Positions 1 to 8,404 of a DNA stretch of 64,000 nt are shown one piece after another (positions within the stretch are counted from its first letter, which is position 1; each line of letters starts with the position of its first letter). Below the pieces are notes generated by a model that did not search any database, was not told where the DNA came from, and saw nothing but the letters and a program-made list of their open reading frames with translations. The stretch spans positions 21,521 through 85,520 of the forward strand of contig NZ_SSTC01000008.1 in the NCBI RefSeq assembly GCF_004801855.1. Direction: 5' to 3'. The stretch is from Pseudomonas sp. A-1 (GTDB lineage Bacteria; Pseudomonadota; Gammaproteobacteria; Pseudomonadales; Pseudomonadaceae). The translations under genes and the position numbers were made by a program.

Positions 1-556
1 AGACCACCTCGTCGACCAGCGGCTCGAGCATGGCGAGGGCGTCGGTGGAGGCCACCGGCGCCACCAGCACGATGCGCGCCGGCGCCTGCTGGCGCACCGC
101 CTGCACCGCCGCGCGCATGGTCGAGCCGGTGGCCAGGCCGTCGTCGACCAGCAGCGCCACCCGATCCTTGAGTTCCGGAGCCTCGCGCTCGCCGCGGTAC
201 AGCCGGTCGCGCCGCTCCAGCTCGCGGCGCTCGCGCGCCGTCACCGCCTCCAGGGCCTGCTCGTCGACCCGCCCGAAGCGCAGCGCCTCCTCGTTGAGCA
301 CGCGCACCCCGCCGCTGGCGATGGCGCCCATGGCGTACTCCTCGTGACCGGGCATGCCGAGCTTGCGCACCAGCAGCAGGTCGAGCGGCAGCGCCAGCTC
401 GCGGGCGATCTCCCAGGCCACCGGCACGCCGCCGCGCGGCAGGGCCAGGACGATGGCGTCCGGCTGGCCGCGGTAGCGCTCCAGCAGCCGGGCCAGGGCC
501 CTGCCGGCCGCCACCCGGTCGGGGATGGGTACCTCGATCTGCGCCTTGTGCTTCAT
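1..556 (-). CDS. Phosphoribosyltransferase, partial (C-terminus outside the window)
   Basis: The frame runs from an ATG at 556 leftwards off the window edge with no stop, so the C-terminus is missing. About 185 residues are visible. The PRPP-binding loop appears as VALLVDDGLATGSTM near residue 150, which places it in the predicted phosphoribosyltransferase family (COG1926-like). An earlier LALPRGGVPVAWEIA segment is also typical of that group. The start follows a GGGAGA purine stretch on the minus strand. The substrate base is not known for most of this family, so no pathway is assigned. It is divergent from the zinc-ribbon gene at 816. Confidence 0.8.
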   Translation of the reverse strand, partial: MKHKAQIEVPIPDRVAAGRALARLLERYRGQPDAIVLALPRGGVPVAWEIARELALPLDLLLVRKLGMPGHEEYAMGAIASGGVRVLNEEALRFGRVDEQALEAVTARERRELERRDRLYRGEREAPELKDRVALLVDDGLATGSTMRAAVQAVRQQAPARIVLVAPVASTDALAMLEPLVDEVV

Positions 557-815
557 CGCCGTCTCCCGGCGGCGGCAAGGAAGCGCCGCCTCGTCCTGCA
601 AGCCTATACCGGGCGACGGCACTCGCAAGGCAGGCTCGTCTGAGGACGAATCGCTATCTCGAGCCACCTGCCAACAGCAAAAGCAACTAAGGCTGCCACC
701 GACGGCTTGGCCATAATGGATCTGTCCGCCGGTGAGCCTTCCAAACTGGGACGGACACGCGTCCGGCGCAGGCAGGCTGCGGCCGGCAGAAGAATTCTTT
801 CAGCGGGAGTCGGTG

Positions 816-1304
816 ATGGACAAGCATCAGCAGGGCCACAAAGAAAAGCTGAACCAGCCTCAGCACCATGATCGCGACACGGCCCACCAGCATCCGGCCG
901 GCGCCGCCCACTGCGCGGGCTGCGGCGCCTACTACAACGCCGGACGCTGGTCGTGGCAGCGCGAGGCCGGCAGCCAGCCGGAGAGCGTCACCTGCCCGGC
1001 CTGCCGACGCATCGCCGAGAACGATGCTGCCGGCAACGTCAACCTGTCGGGAGCCTTCCTGCGGGGACATCGCGAGGAAATCGTCAACCTGATCCGCAAC
1101 ACCGAGGAGATGGAGCGCAAGGAGCATGCCCTGGAGCGCCTGATCGGGATCAGCGAGGAAGGCGGCAAGCTGGTGGTCGGCACCACCGGTACGCACCTGG
1201 CCAACCGCATCGGCCATGCCCTGCAGGCCGCCTACGACGGCACGGTGAGCTACACCTACACGAACAACGAAACCCATCTGGACGTGAACTGGGAGCGCGA
1301 CTGA
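816..1304 (+). CDS. NMD3-like zinc-ribbon protein (BCAM0308-like)
   Basis: A 162-residue soluble protein. Residues about 30-75 carry two CxxC knuckles, CAGCGAYY and CPACRR, which would form a zinc ribbon like that in NMD3-related proteins. The C-terminal half, with conserved-looking EIVNLIRNTEE and GTHLANRIG, resembles the small bacterial BCAM0308-type family of unknown function. The ATG at 816 is preferred over upstream in-frame codons because a GGGAG-type site precedes it and the longer N-terminus is low-complexity. Specific function is not known; a role in nucleic acid or ribosome handling would be inference from the zinc ribbon only. Confidence 0.7.
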   Translation: MDKHQQGHKEKLNQPQHHDRDTAHQHPAGAAHCAGCGAYYNAGRWSWQREAGSQPESVTCPACRRIAENDAAGNVNLSGAFLRGHREEIVNLIRNTEEMERKEHALERLIGISEEGGKLVVGTTGTHLANRIGHALQAAYDGTVSYTYTNNETHLDVNWERD

Positions 1305-1341
1305 GCGCCCCGGCAGCCGCGGCAGGGAGCGCCGCGGGCGC

Positions 1342-1860
1342 TCAGGGATTGCGCGCCAGGCGGACCCCGCCCAGCACGCGGCGTGCATCGAGGTAGCTCT
1401 TCTGCCAGTAGCCGTTGCTCAGGCTGTCGAGACGCACCGTGCCGCCCGTGCTGGGCGCATGCACGAAACGGCCCTCGCCCACGTAGATGCCGGCATGACT
1501 GACCCGACCGCCACCGCTGGTGGCAAAGAACACCAGATCGCCGGAGCGCAGCTGCTGGCGAGGCACCCTCGGCACGCGCAGGGCGCTCATCTCGCGGGTC
1601 GTGCGCGGCAATTGCAGCCCCGCCGCATCCCGATAGACATAGCCGATCAGGCCACTGCAGTCGAAACCGCCCTCGGGGGTGTTGCCGCCCCAGCGATAGG
1701 GGGTGCCGACCAGGCCGATAGCGCGGATCAGCACGTCCTCCGCCTCGGCGGAAACCGGGGGAAGCGACGAGCCGGCAGACGGGGGAAGCGGCGCCTGCGA
1801 GGAGCAGGCCGCGAGCAGGAGGACAACAGCGAGACCGGCCAGACGGCTCGACACGGGCAT
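1342..1860 (-). CDS. NlpC/P60-family lipoprotein, probable peptidoglycan endopeptidase
   Basis: 172 residues. An N-terminal lipoprotein signal ends in LAAC with the lipidated Cys at 19. The NlpC/P60 domain follows: catalytic Cys68 in GGFDCSGL, His122 in SHAGIYVG and the polar third residue His134 in FVHAP. This is the MepS-like arrangement of a cysteine peptidase that cuts peptide cross-links of peptidoglycan, acting in the periplasm from a membrane anchor. The neighbouring gene at 1962 encodes a second, related lipoprotein in the same orientation, so the two look like an old tandem duplication. Confidence 0.9.
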   Translation of the reverse strand: MPVSSRLAGLAVVLLLAACSSQAPLPPSAGSSLPPVSAEAEDVLIRAIGLVGTPYRWGGNTPEGGFDCSGLIGYVYRDAAGLQLPRTTREMSALRVPRVPRQQLRSGDLVFFATSGGGRVSHAGIYVGEGRFVHAPSTGGTVRLDSLSNGYWQKSYLDARRVLGGVRLARNP

Positions 1861-1961
1861 GATCGGCGGATCCTTGCGAAAATTCCTTTTGACCCTAGAC
1901 GGCTGGCCGCGGACTGCGCAAGCGGGAGCGCGGTCCGGGTGCCGGGAACCTCAGCGGGCGA

Positions 1962-2543
1962 TCACTCGTCGATGACGCGCTTGGCCATCAGGTAACGGCT
2001 GTTCCAGTAGTCGCTGGACAACTTGTCCACCCGCACGCCACCGCTGCGGGTGCTGGAGGAGTGGATGAACTCGCCGTCGCCGATGTAGATGCCGGCATGG
2101 TTCACCCGACCGCGGTTGGCGAAGAAGATCAGGTCGCCGGGCTGCAGGTCGTGGCGAGCCACCTTGGGTGCCGGCATCTTGATCATCTCGCGGGTCGAGC
2201 GCGGCAGCTTGATGCCGGCTTCCTCGCGGAACAGATAGCCGATGAAGCCGCTGCAGTCGAAACCGGTGGAAGTCGAGGTGCCGCCGAAACGGTACGGGGT
2301 ACCGATCAGCGAGAAGCCACGCACCAGCAGGTTGCTGAGCGCCGGCAGTTCGTAGGGCTTGTCGTCGAGCAGCTGCTCTTCGATGCTGCTCTCTTGCGCC
2401 TTGGCGGCGGCTTCGGCATCCAGCTCGAAGGACAGGCTGTGATGCGCGCCGGCATCGAGGCTGTGCTGCTGGGAGGTGCTGGCACAGGCGGTCAGCAGGA
2501 GGGCCAGAGTGATTGGCACGAGGGGTGCGAAGCGCTTGAGCAT
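1962..2543 (-). CDS. NlpC/P60-family lipoprotein, second copy
   Basis: 193 residues from the ATG at 2543. That start puts a lipoprotein signal directly at the N-terminus, with LTAC giving Cys20; upstream codons in the same frame would only add a non-signal extension. Catalytic Cys97 sits in GFDCSGF, His149 in NHAGIYIG and His161 in EFIHSSS, so all three active-site positions are intact. Between the lipobox and the peptidase domain is a polar linker of about 50 residues, longer than in the copy at 1342. It is expected to be a periplasmic DD- or LD-type endopeptidase of MepS type. Transcribed ahead of the copy at 1342, with about 100 bases between them. Confidence 0.9.
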   Translation of the reverse strand: MLKRFAPLVPITLALLLTACASTSQQHSLDAGAHHSLSFELDAEAAAKAQESSIEEQLLDDKPYELPALSNLLVRGFSLIGTPYRFGGTSTSTGFDCSGFIGYLFREEAGIKLPRSTREMIKMPAPKVARHDLQPGDLIFFANRGRVNHAGIYIGDGEFIHSSSTRSGGVRVDKLSSDYWNSRYLMAKRVIDE

Positions 2544-2697
2544 GGGCACGACCGTGTCGCTGAAAATTGATGATGCGCGACTATGCCGCCTATCGACCCC
2601 ATTTGCAAATTTTATCGAGCAGAATGTGACTTCCTCTGCTACTTGCACCGTCTGCGCGACTTCCTGCCGCACCCCTGCGAAAAAAAACTGAAGCTTT

Positions 2698-3369
2698 TCA
2701 GTGATTTACCGTGAAAGCCAGCATCATCGACAGCTGGCACAACGGCCGCCCGCTCTGCGTCTGCCAGGCGTTGAAGGCCGCCTGCACGGCGGCCAGATCG
2801 CGCTGGCTGCTCGGCGCCCTGTCGACTATGCCCTGGGCCTTGAGCGCGGCGACCACGTCGTCGCTGGGGATGAAGGTGTCCTTGCCGGCCATGCGCAGGA
2901 AGCGCGGCGCGGACAGGCCGCCGAGCTGGCTGCCACGCTTGCCCAGCTGGCGCCACAGGCCGACGATGTCATCAACCGGCCAGTCGGCCAGCCAGGCGCC
3001 GAAGCTGCCGTGCTCGCGGGCCACGTCGAGGACGAACTGGGCGTTGCGCGGCACGCTGCTGAGCTTGGCCAGGTGGCGGATCAGCCGCTGGTCCTGCATC
3101 AGCCGCTCGAGGTGCTCGGCACCCATCAGCACCACCTTGTGCGGATCGAAGGCGAAGAACGCCTCCTCGAAGGCCGGCCACCTGGCGTCCACCACGCTGT
3201 GCCTGAGGCCGGCGCGGAACACCCGCAGGCTGAGCAGCGACAGGTAGCGGTCGTCGCCGAGGCCACGCAGCTCGTCCGCGCTTTTCGGCAGAGGCAGGCG
3301 CGCCTCCAGCTCGGCCGCCGAGCCGAAGCGGTTCAGGCAGTACTCGTGCAGCCACTGGTAGTCGCGCAT
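2698..3369 (-). CDS. Tag-like DNA-3-methyladenine glycosylase I family protein
   Basis: 223 residues. The region around residues 45-130 (FRAGLRHSVVDARWPAFEEAF, FDPHKVVLM, RLIRHLAKLSSVPRNAQFVL) matches the core of the Tag/adenine glycosylase family, which excises 3-methyladenine in base-excision repair. Against E. coli Tag as I recall it, the N-terminal CxW zinc-site region is absent and the GLSW segment of the substrate pocket reads GLRH. It may therefore be a divergent branch with altered or unknown activity. It starts 16 bases after the ttcA stop on the same strand and is probably cotranscribed with it. Confidence 0.75.
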   Translation of the reverse strand: MRDYQWLHEYCLNRFGSAAELEARLPLPKSADELRGLGDDRYLSLLSLRVFRAGLRHSVVDARWPAFEEAFFAFDPHKVVLMGAEHLERLMQDQRLIRHLAKLSSVPRNAQFVLDVAREHGSFGAWLADWPVDDIVGLWRQLGKRGSQLGGLSAPRFLRMAGKDTFIPSDDVVAALKAQGIVDRAPSSQRDLAAVQAAFNAWQTQSGRPLCQLSMMLAFTVNH

Positions 3370-3385
3370 GGCCGGCCGCTCCGGG

Positions 3386-4210
3386 TCAGAGGCTCATCAC
3401 GTCGATGAAGCGCGGGGTGGCGTCGTCGTCGATCTTCAGGCTCTGGAAGTCGAACAGGTTGCGGTCGGCCAGCTGCGAGGGCACCACGTTCTGCAGGGCG
3501 CGGAACATGATCTCGGTGCGCCCCGGCGACTTGCGCTCCCACTCGTGGAGCATCTCCTTGACCACCTGGCGCTGCAGGTTCTCCTGCGAGCCGCACAGGT
3601 TGCACGGGATGATCGGGAACTCCTTGAGCTGGGCGTAGGCCTCGATGTCCGCCTCGCTGCAGTAGGCCAGCGGGCGGATCACCACGTTGCGGCCGTCGTC
3701 GGAGAGCAGCTTGGGCGGCATGGCCTTGAGGGTGCCACCGTAGAACATGTTGAGGAAGAAGGTCTCGAGGATGTCGTCGCGGTGGTGGCCGAGGGCCATC
3801 TTGGTCGCGCCGATCTGGTCGGCGAAGGTGTACAGGGTGCCGCGACGCAGGCGCGAGCACAGCGAGCAGGTGGTCTTGCCCTCGGGGATCTTCTCCTTGA
3901 CCACCGAGTAGGTGTCCTTCTCGATGATGTGGTACTCGACGCCGATCGACTTCAGGTACTCGGGCAGCACGTGCTCGGGGAAGCCCGGCTGCTTCTGGTC
4001 CATGTTCACCGCCACGATCTCGAACTTGATCGGCGCGACCTTCTGCAGATACAGCAGCACGTCGAGCATGGTGTAGCTGTCCTTGCCGCCGGACAGGCAG
4101 ACCATGACCTTGTCGCCGTCCTCGATCATGTTGAAGTCGGTGACGGCTTCGCCGGCCAGGCGACGCAGGCGTTTCTGCAGCTTGTTCTGGTTGACCGAAA
4201 GGGTGCCCAT
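3386..4210 (-). CDS. ttcA: tRNA 2-thiocytidine(32) synthetase TtcA
   Basis: 274 residues, the usual length. The PP-loop ATPase signature SGGKDS is at 40-45. The first cysteine pair is Cys115/Cys118 in TCSLCSR and the second pair is Cys203/Cys206 in PCNLCG; family members use these for the iron-sulfur cluster and sulfur transfer that converts cytidine 32 of certain tRNAs to 2-thiocytidine. [10 protein letters not shown] is the conserved adenylation segment. It is the first gene of a short minus-strand unit with the Tag-like gene downstream. Confidence 0.97.
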   Translation of the reverse strand: MGTLSVNQNKLQKRLRRLAGEAVTDFNMIEDGDKVMVCLSGGKDSYTMLDVLLYLQKVAPIKFEIVAVNMDQKQPGFPEHVLPEYLKSIGVEYHIIEKDTYSVVKEKIPEGKTTCSLCSRLRRGTLYTFADQIGATKMALGHHRDDILETFFLNMFYGGTLKAMPPKLLSDDGRNVVIRPLAYCSEADIEAYAQLKEFPIIPCNLCGSQENLQRQVVKEMLHEWERKSPGRTEIMFRALQNVVPSQLADRNLFDFQSLKIDDDATPRFIDVMSL

Positions 4211-4401
4211 GGTGGTGTGGAATCCGGTGCTCTACGAAAAGGGAGTGCGAAAGGGGAATGCGAAAACCAGCCATTTTACGCACAAACGCCCGCGCACCCC
4301 AGCCCCCTCGGCGCCGGCGGTCGCCGCCGCGGCCTGCGAGGCCGGTCACGTCCCGCGCAGGCGCGCCGTGGCGGCGCCCGGACGCATGCTAGGCTGCCCG
4401 C

Positions 4402-4995
4402 ATGAACACTTCCTTCGATCCCGCCCTCGAGCTGATGGAGCAGCTGCTCGACCTGCTGCGCCAGGTGCCGGACGGCCTCAGCGAGCATCAGCTGATCCGC
4501 CGCCTGCGGGCGCAGCACTGCACCCACATCCCGCAGCTGCCGCTGGCCGACAAGCTGGTGCTGTACCGCACCCACTTCGTGCTGTTCAACGCCCTGTACC
4601 GCCTGCGCGACCGCCTGTGGCAGGAGCGCCGCGCGCATCTGGAGATCAGCCCGCTGCTGATCCGCCTGCTGCCCTGGCAGGAAGGCGTGCAGGGACTGAC
4701 CGGGCACGACCCGCTGCGCAGCTACTACCTCGACGAGGCGCACCTGCGCGACACCACCGAGCGCGACGTCGAGCACCTGCTGCAGAGCTTCTGGACCCGC
4801 ATGCACGGCGGCGAGGAGCGCCAGGCGGCACTGGAGCTGTTCGACCTCGACGCCCGCGCCGACTACGCCACCATCCGCCTGCGCTACCGCCAGCTGGTCA
4901 GCCAGCACCATCCCGACCGGGGCGGCAGCACCGCCCGCCTGCAGTCGATCAACAAGGCCATGGAAATTCTCGAGCGCTATTACAACCACCGCTGA
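4402..4995 (+). CDS. DnaJ-related protein (N-terminal DNAJ-related domain plus C-terminal J domain)
   Basis: 197 residues. The C-terminal 50 residues form a J domain with the HPD tripeptide in QHHPDRGGS, the motif that stimulates Hsp70 ATPase. The first 130 residues (LLDLLRQVPDGLSEHQLIRRL, LYRTHFVLFNALYRL) match the DNAJ-related N-terminal domain found in proteobacteria. J domains at the C-terminus are less common than at the N-terminus, so this is likely a specialised DnaK co-chaperone whose client is unknown. It is divergent from ttcA. Confidence 0.85.
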   Translation: MNTSFDPALELMEQLLDLLRQVPDGLSEHQLIRRLRAQHCTHIPQLPLADKLVLYRTHFVLFNALYRLRDRLWQERRAHLEISPLLIRLLPWQEGVQGLTGHDPLRSYYLDEAHLRDTTERDVEHLLQSFWTRMHGGEERQAALELFDLDARADYATIRLRYRQLVSQHHPDRGGSTARLQSINKAMEILERYYNHR

Positions 4996-5156
4996 GAGGC
5001 GAAATCGCTCTACCCTCCCCGGCCGCCGCCCGCGGATGCGCGCCTATACTGCGTCATAAGGTCGCAGAGGACGACCCGGCACCGGACGGCACTGGCCACG
5101 TGCCTCCGGCGCCTTGTCAGGGGCGATCCGCATATAAAACGAAGAGGTGTCCGATC

Positions 5157-5756
5157 ATGATTCACCACGTCTGGGGGCTCTTCACCCATCCTGATCAAGA
5201 ATGGCAAGAGATTCGTGGCGAGAAAGAAAGCATCAGCCATATGTATCTGAGCCATGTACTCATCCTGGCGGCGATCCCCGTTGTATCCGCCTACATCGGT
5301 ACCACCCAGGTCGGCTGGTCGATCGCCGGCGGCGAGGCGGTGCGCCTGACCGAGTCGAGCGCGCTGCAGATGACCGTGCTGTCCTACCTGGCCATGCTGG
5401 CCGGCGTCGCCGTGATGGGCGCGTTCATCCACTGGATGTCGCGCACCTATGACGCCCAGCCCAGCCTGACCGACTCCATCGTGTTCGCCGCCTACTGCGC
5501 CACGCCCCTGTTCATCGGCGGCCTGGCGGCGCTCTACCCCAACCTGTGGCTGGCCATGGCGGTCGGCACGGCGGCGGTGTGCTACACGGCCTACCTGCTG
5601 TACGTCGGCATCCCCTCCTTCATGAACATTCCGAAGGACGAAGGCTTCATGTTCTCCAGCTCGGTGCTGGCCGTGGGCCTGGTGGTGCTGGTGGCGATAA
5701 TGGCCATCTCGGTGGTGCTGTGGGGCTTCGGCGTCGGTCCGGTGTACGCCAGCTGA
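5157..5756 (+). CDS. Yip1-family integral membrane protein
   Basis: 199 residues from the ATG at 5157, which follows a GAAGAGG ribosome site. The N-terminal segment HHVWGLFTHPDQEWQEIR is the characteristic cytoplasmic start of bacterial Yip1-family proteins. About five hydrophobic segments follow (roughly residues 32-52, 72-95, 108-125, 130-150 and 170-195). No enzymatic motif is visible. Role unknown; bacterial members are uncharacterised membrane proteins and not traffic factors as in eukaryotes. Confidence 0.85.
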   Translation: MIHHVWGLFTHPDQEWQEIRGEKESISHMYLSHVLILAAIPVVSAYIGTTQVGWSIAGGEAVRLTESSALQMTVLSYLAMLAGVAVMGAFIHWMSRTYDAQPSLTDSIVFAAYCATPLFIGGLAALYPNLWLAMAVGTAAVCYTAYLLYVGIPSFMNIPKDEGFMFSSSVLAVGLVVLVAIMAISVVLWGFGVGPVYAS

Positions 5757-5830
5757 AGCCGGTCCAGCAAGACAACCTGGCGTAGGTCCGGTCAACACCG
5801 ACAAGAACAATCACGGACCATCCCGACTGA

Positions 5831-5848
5831 GGCCGCCTGCGGGCGGCC
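5831..5848 (+). terminator. Hairpin terminator after the Yip1 gene
   Basis: GGCCGCC-TGCG-GGCGGCC, a perfect 7-bp stem with a four-base loop, followed by TTGCTGTG. It lies 75 bases after the stop at 5756. The U-tract is poor, so termination may be only partial. Confidence 0.6.
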
Positions 5849-5909
5849 TTGCTGTGTCCGCTGCCTGCGGCTGGCATAATCGGCCGACCTGCCCCACCAC
5901 GACCCGCCC

Positions 5910-6404
5910 ATGCCCGAACAGCTGCTCGCCCGCGTCGAGGCCTGCTACCAGCAGGCCGAAGCCTTCTTCGCCCGCCGCTTCCCGCGCCCCGAGGTCAGCC
6001 TGCGCCTGCGCGGCCTCAAGGCCGGCGTCGCCCACCTCACGGAAAACCGCCTGCGCTTCAACGCCCAGCTGTACCGCGAGAATCGCGAACACTTCCTGCG
6101 CCAGACCGTGGCCCACGAGGTGGCGCACCTGGTCGCCCACCAGTTGTTCGGCGCCGGCATCCGCCCGCACGGCGGGGAGTGGCAGCGGATCATGACCGGC
6201 GTCTACAACCTGCCGGCCGAGCGCTGCCATTCGTATGAAGTGCAACGCCGGCAGCGGCACTACCTGTACCGCTGCAGTTGCCCGGACGGCGAATTCCCCT
6301 TCACCGCGCAGCGCCATGCGCTGGTGCTGCGCGGGCGCCGCTACCTGTGCCGGCGCTGCCGGGAGACGCTGGTGTTCAGCGGCGAGCGCCTCGCTCAGCC
6401 CTGA
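5910..6404 (+). CDS. sprT: SprT family zinc metalloprotease-like protein
   Basis: 164 residues. The HExxH zinc motif is HEVAH at 69-73, within TVAHEVAHLVAHQLFG. The C-terminal part has paired cysteines (CSCPDG and CRRC) forming a probable zinc ribbon, the standard SprT layout. SprT proteins resemble the catalytic domain of Spartan DNA-protein crosslink proteases, but the bacterial role is little studied. Its last ten bases overlap the end of the convergent glycosyltransferase gene. Confidence 0.9.
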   Translation: MPEQLLARVEACYQQAEAFFARRFPRPEVSLRLRGLKAGVAHLTENRLRFNAQLYRENREHFLRQTVAHEVAHLVAHQLFGAGIRPHGGEWQRIMTGVYNLPAERCHSYEVQRRQRHYLYRCSCPDGEFPFTAQRHALVLRGRRYLCRRCRETLVFSGERLAQP

Positions 6405-7423
6405 ACGGCTGCGGCTGCGCCGCCGGCCGTGCCGTCGCGGCGCGGCAGGTGGGCGAGGAACTCCGCCGCCGAGGCCTGCCACGACTGGCGCTGCGCCTCG
6501 CCGAGGCAGGCCTGTCGATCCAGGCTCAGGGCCTGCAGGCAGGCGCTGCGCAGATCCTCGTCCATCATCCCGCTGACGCCCTGGCGCAGCACGTCCAGCG
6601 GGCCGGCCACCGGAAACGCAGCCACCGGCGTGCCGCAGGCCAGCGCCTCGAGCATCACCAGCCCCAGGGTGTCGGTGCGCGAGGGGAACACCAGCACGCT
6701 GGCCGCCCGGTAGGCTTCGGCCAGCTGCGGCGCCGGCAGGTAACCATCGAAGCGCACCTGCGGATAGCGCCGCTCGAGCTCGCCGCGCAGCGGACCGTCG
6801 CCGACCACCCGCTTCGCCCCCGGCAGTTCGAGCTCAAGGAAGGCCTCGAGGTTCTTCTCCGGCGCCAGGCGCCCGGCGTAGAGGAACAGCGGCGTGCCTT
6901 CGCCCGCCTCCAGGCGCGGCTTGAACTGGCGCAGGTCGACGCCCTTGCGCCACAGCGCAAGGCGCTCGAAGCCGCGCGCGGCGAACTCGGCCTGCAGGCG
7001 CTCGGTGCTGACCAGCACCATCCGGCTCGGCTGGTGGAAGGCGCGCAGCCAGGCGTAGCCCCAGTCCAGCGGCAGCCACGGCCAGCGGCCGCTCACGTAT
7101 TCGGGAAAGCGCGTGTGGATCGCCGTGGAGAACGCCCAGCCGCGCCGCCGCAGCCAGCGCCGCGCCGCCCAGCCGAGCGGCCCCTCGGTGGCCAGGTGCA
7201 CGGCATCCGGGGCGAAGGCCTCGATCTTCGCGCCGACCTTCCAGACATCCCAGGCCAGCGGGATGGCCGCGTAGCCCGGGCAGGGCAGCGTGCGGAACTC
7301 CTGCGGCGACAGCACACCGACCTGGTGGCCCAGACACTCCAGCTCCCCGACCAGCGCGCACAGGCTGGTGACCACGCCGTTGACCTGCGGCGCCCAGGCA
7401 TCGCTGACGATCAGCAGCCTCAT
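6395..7423 (-). CDS. agt: GT4 glycosyltransferase, probable Agt-type diacylglycerol glycosyltransferase (copy 1)
   Basis: 342 residues from the ATG at 7423. It begins MRLLIVSDAWAPQVNGVV, a GT4/MgtA-type start, and has a C-terminal nucleotide-sugar site (VFPSRTDTLGLVMLEALACG) with the donor-binding Glu residues. It overlaps the upstream phosphoesterase gene by ATGA, so the two are translationally coupled. In Pseudomonas and rhizobia a PlcP-type phosphoesterase paired with Agt replaces phospholipids with glycolipids under phosphate starvation. That pairing and the Pho-box-like repeat at 8286-8314 support the assignment. A generic mannosyltransferase is the alternative. A close paralogue lies at 9261-10304. 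Confidence 0.75.
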   Translation of the reverse strand: MRLLIVSDAWAPQVNGVVTSLCALVGELECLGHQVGVLSPQEFRTLPCPGYAAIPLAWDVWKVGAKIEAFAPDAVHLATEGPLGWAARRWLRRRGWAFSTAIHTRFPEYVSGRWPWLPLDWGYAWLRAFHQPSRMVLVSTERLQAEFAARGFERLALWRKGVDLRQFKPRLEAGEGTPLFLYAGRLAPEKNLEAFLELELPGAKRVVGDGPLRGELERRYPQVRFDGYLPAPQLAEAYRAASVLVFPSRTDTLGLVMLEALACGTPVAAFPVAGPLDVLRQGVSGMMDEDLRSACLQALSLDRQACLGEAQRQSWQASAAEFLAHLPRRDGTAGGAAAAVQG

Positions 7424-8232
7424 GTCAGCGTCTCCGCCAGCGGCTCGGCCGCAGCCGGCAGCCCGCCGCCGGCGGCCAGGCGGTACAGCTCGATGCGCCC
7501 GTCCAGGTGTTCGATCAGCGCCGTGCACGACTCCACCCAATCGCCGCAGTTGAGGTACTCGATGGCGCCGATGCGGCGGATCTCGGCGTGATGGATGTGG
7601 CCACAGACCACGCCGTGGAAGCCGCGGCGGGTGCACTCGTGGGCCAGCGCCTCCTCGAACTCGCTGATGTAGCTGACCGCGCCCTTGACCTTGTGCTTGA
7701 GCCAGGCCGACAGCGACCAGTAGCCGTAGCCCCAGCGCTGGCGCCAGTGGTTGAGCCAGCGGTTGAGGGTCAGGGTGACCTCGTAGGCGGAGTCGCCGAG
7801 GAAGGCCAGCCAGCGGTGGTAGCGGGTGATCACGTCGAACTGGTCGCCGTGCAGCACCAGCAGGCGGCGGCCGTCGGCGGTCAGGTGCTCGGCCTCGTCG
7901 ACCAGGCGGATGTTGCCCAGCACCAGGTCGGCATAGCGGCGCAGGCATTCGTCGTGGTTGCCGGTGACGTAGATCACCTCGGTGCCGCGCCGGCTCATGT
8001 TGATCAGCCGGCGGATCACGTTGGTGTGGCTCTGCGGCCAGAACACCGAGCTGCGCAGCTTCCAGCCGTCGATGATGTCGCCGACCAGGTAGACCCGCTC
8101 GGGCGCATAGCCCTTGAGGAAGGCCTCCAGGCGCTCGGCCTGGCAATCGCGGGTCCCCAGGTGCACGTCGGAGATCCACAGGGTGCGCACGTACTGCTTG
8201 CACTTGGGCAGGAGCGGCTGGGCTAGGGTCAT
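7420..8232 (-). CDS. plcP: Calcineurin-like phosphoesterase, probable PlcP phospholipase C (LpxH-like)
   Basis: 270 residues from the ATG at 8232. Metallophosphoesterase motifs appear in order: DVHLG, GDIIDGW, GNHDE, a His in VLHGDQFD and GHIHHA near the C-terminus. Such proteins are often named UDP-2,3-diacylglucosamine diphosphatase. Pairing with a downstream GT4 gene through a four-base ATGA overlap, and a PhoB-type repeat upstream, fits PlcP, which releases diacylglycerol from phospholipids during phosphate stress so that Agt can glycosylate it. There is no signal peptide, so it is cytoplasmic or peripheral on the inner membrane. The LpxH-type reaction is the alternative. Confidence 0.75.
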   Translation of the reverse strand: MTLAQPLLPKCKQYVRTLWISDVHLGTRDCQAERLEAFLKGYAPERVYLVGDIIDGWKLRSSVFWPQSHTNVIRRLINMSRRGTEVIYVTGNHDECLRRYADLVLGNIRLVDEAEHLTADGRRLLVLHGDQFDVITRYHRWLAFLGDSAYEVTLTLNRWLNHWRQRWGYGYWSLSAWLKHKVKGAVSYISEFEEALAHECTRRGFHGVVCGHIHHAEIRRIGAIEYLNCGDWVESCTALIEHLDGRIELYRLAAGGGLPAAAEPLAETLT

Positions 8233-8285
8233 CGACGGCCTCCGGCGGGTTTGCCCCGATGGTGCGGCGCCGCCGTGTACGCCGA

Positions 8286-8314
8286 ATGACAGCCCGGCGG
8301 CAGGGCGATGACAG
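8286..8314 (-). promoter_or_regulatory. Pho-box-like direct repeats upstream of plcP-agt
   Basis: On the minus strand the sequence reads CTGTCAT-CGCC-CTGCCGC-CGGG-CTGTCAT. The two outer heptamers match the PhoB half-site CTGTCAT perfectly and are exactly 22 bases apart, with a degenerate copy at the 11-base position between them. Eleven-base spacing is the PhoB arrangement. It ends 54 bases before the plcP start codon. Confidence 0.7.
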
Positions 8315-8404
8315 GCGCCGGCAGACGGGTAAACTGGGCACCTTTGCCCGGAACCACCGCATGCCCCCGCACCTGCCGTCGCCCGCCCCCGCGAGTCGCC
8401 GCCC

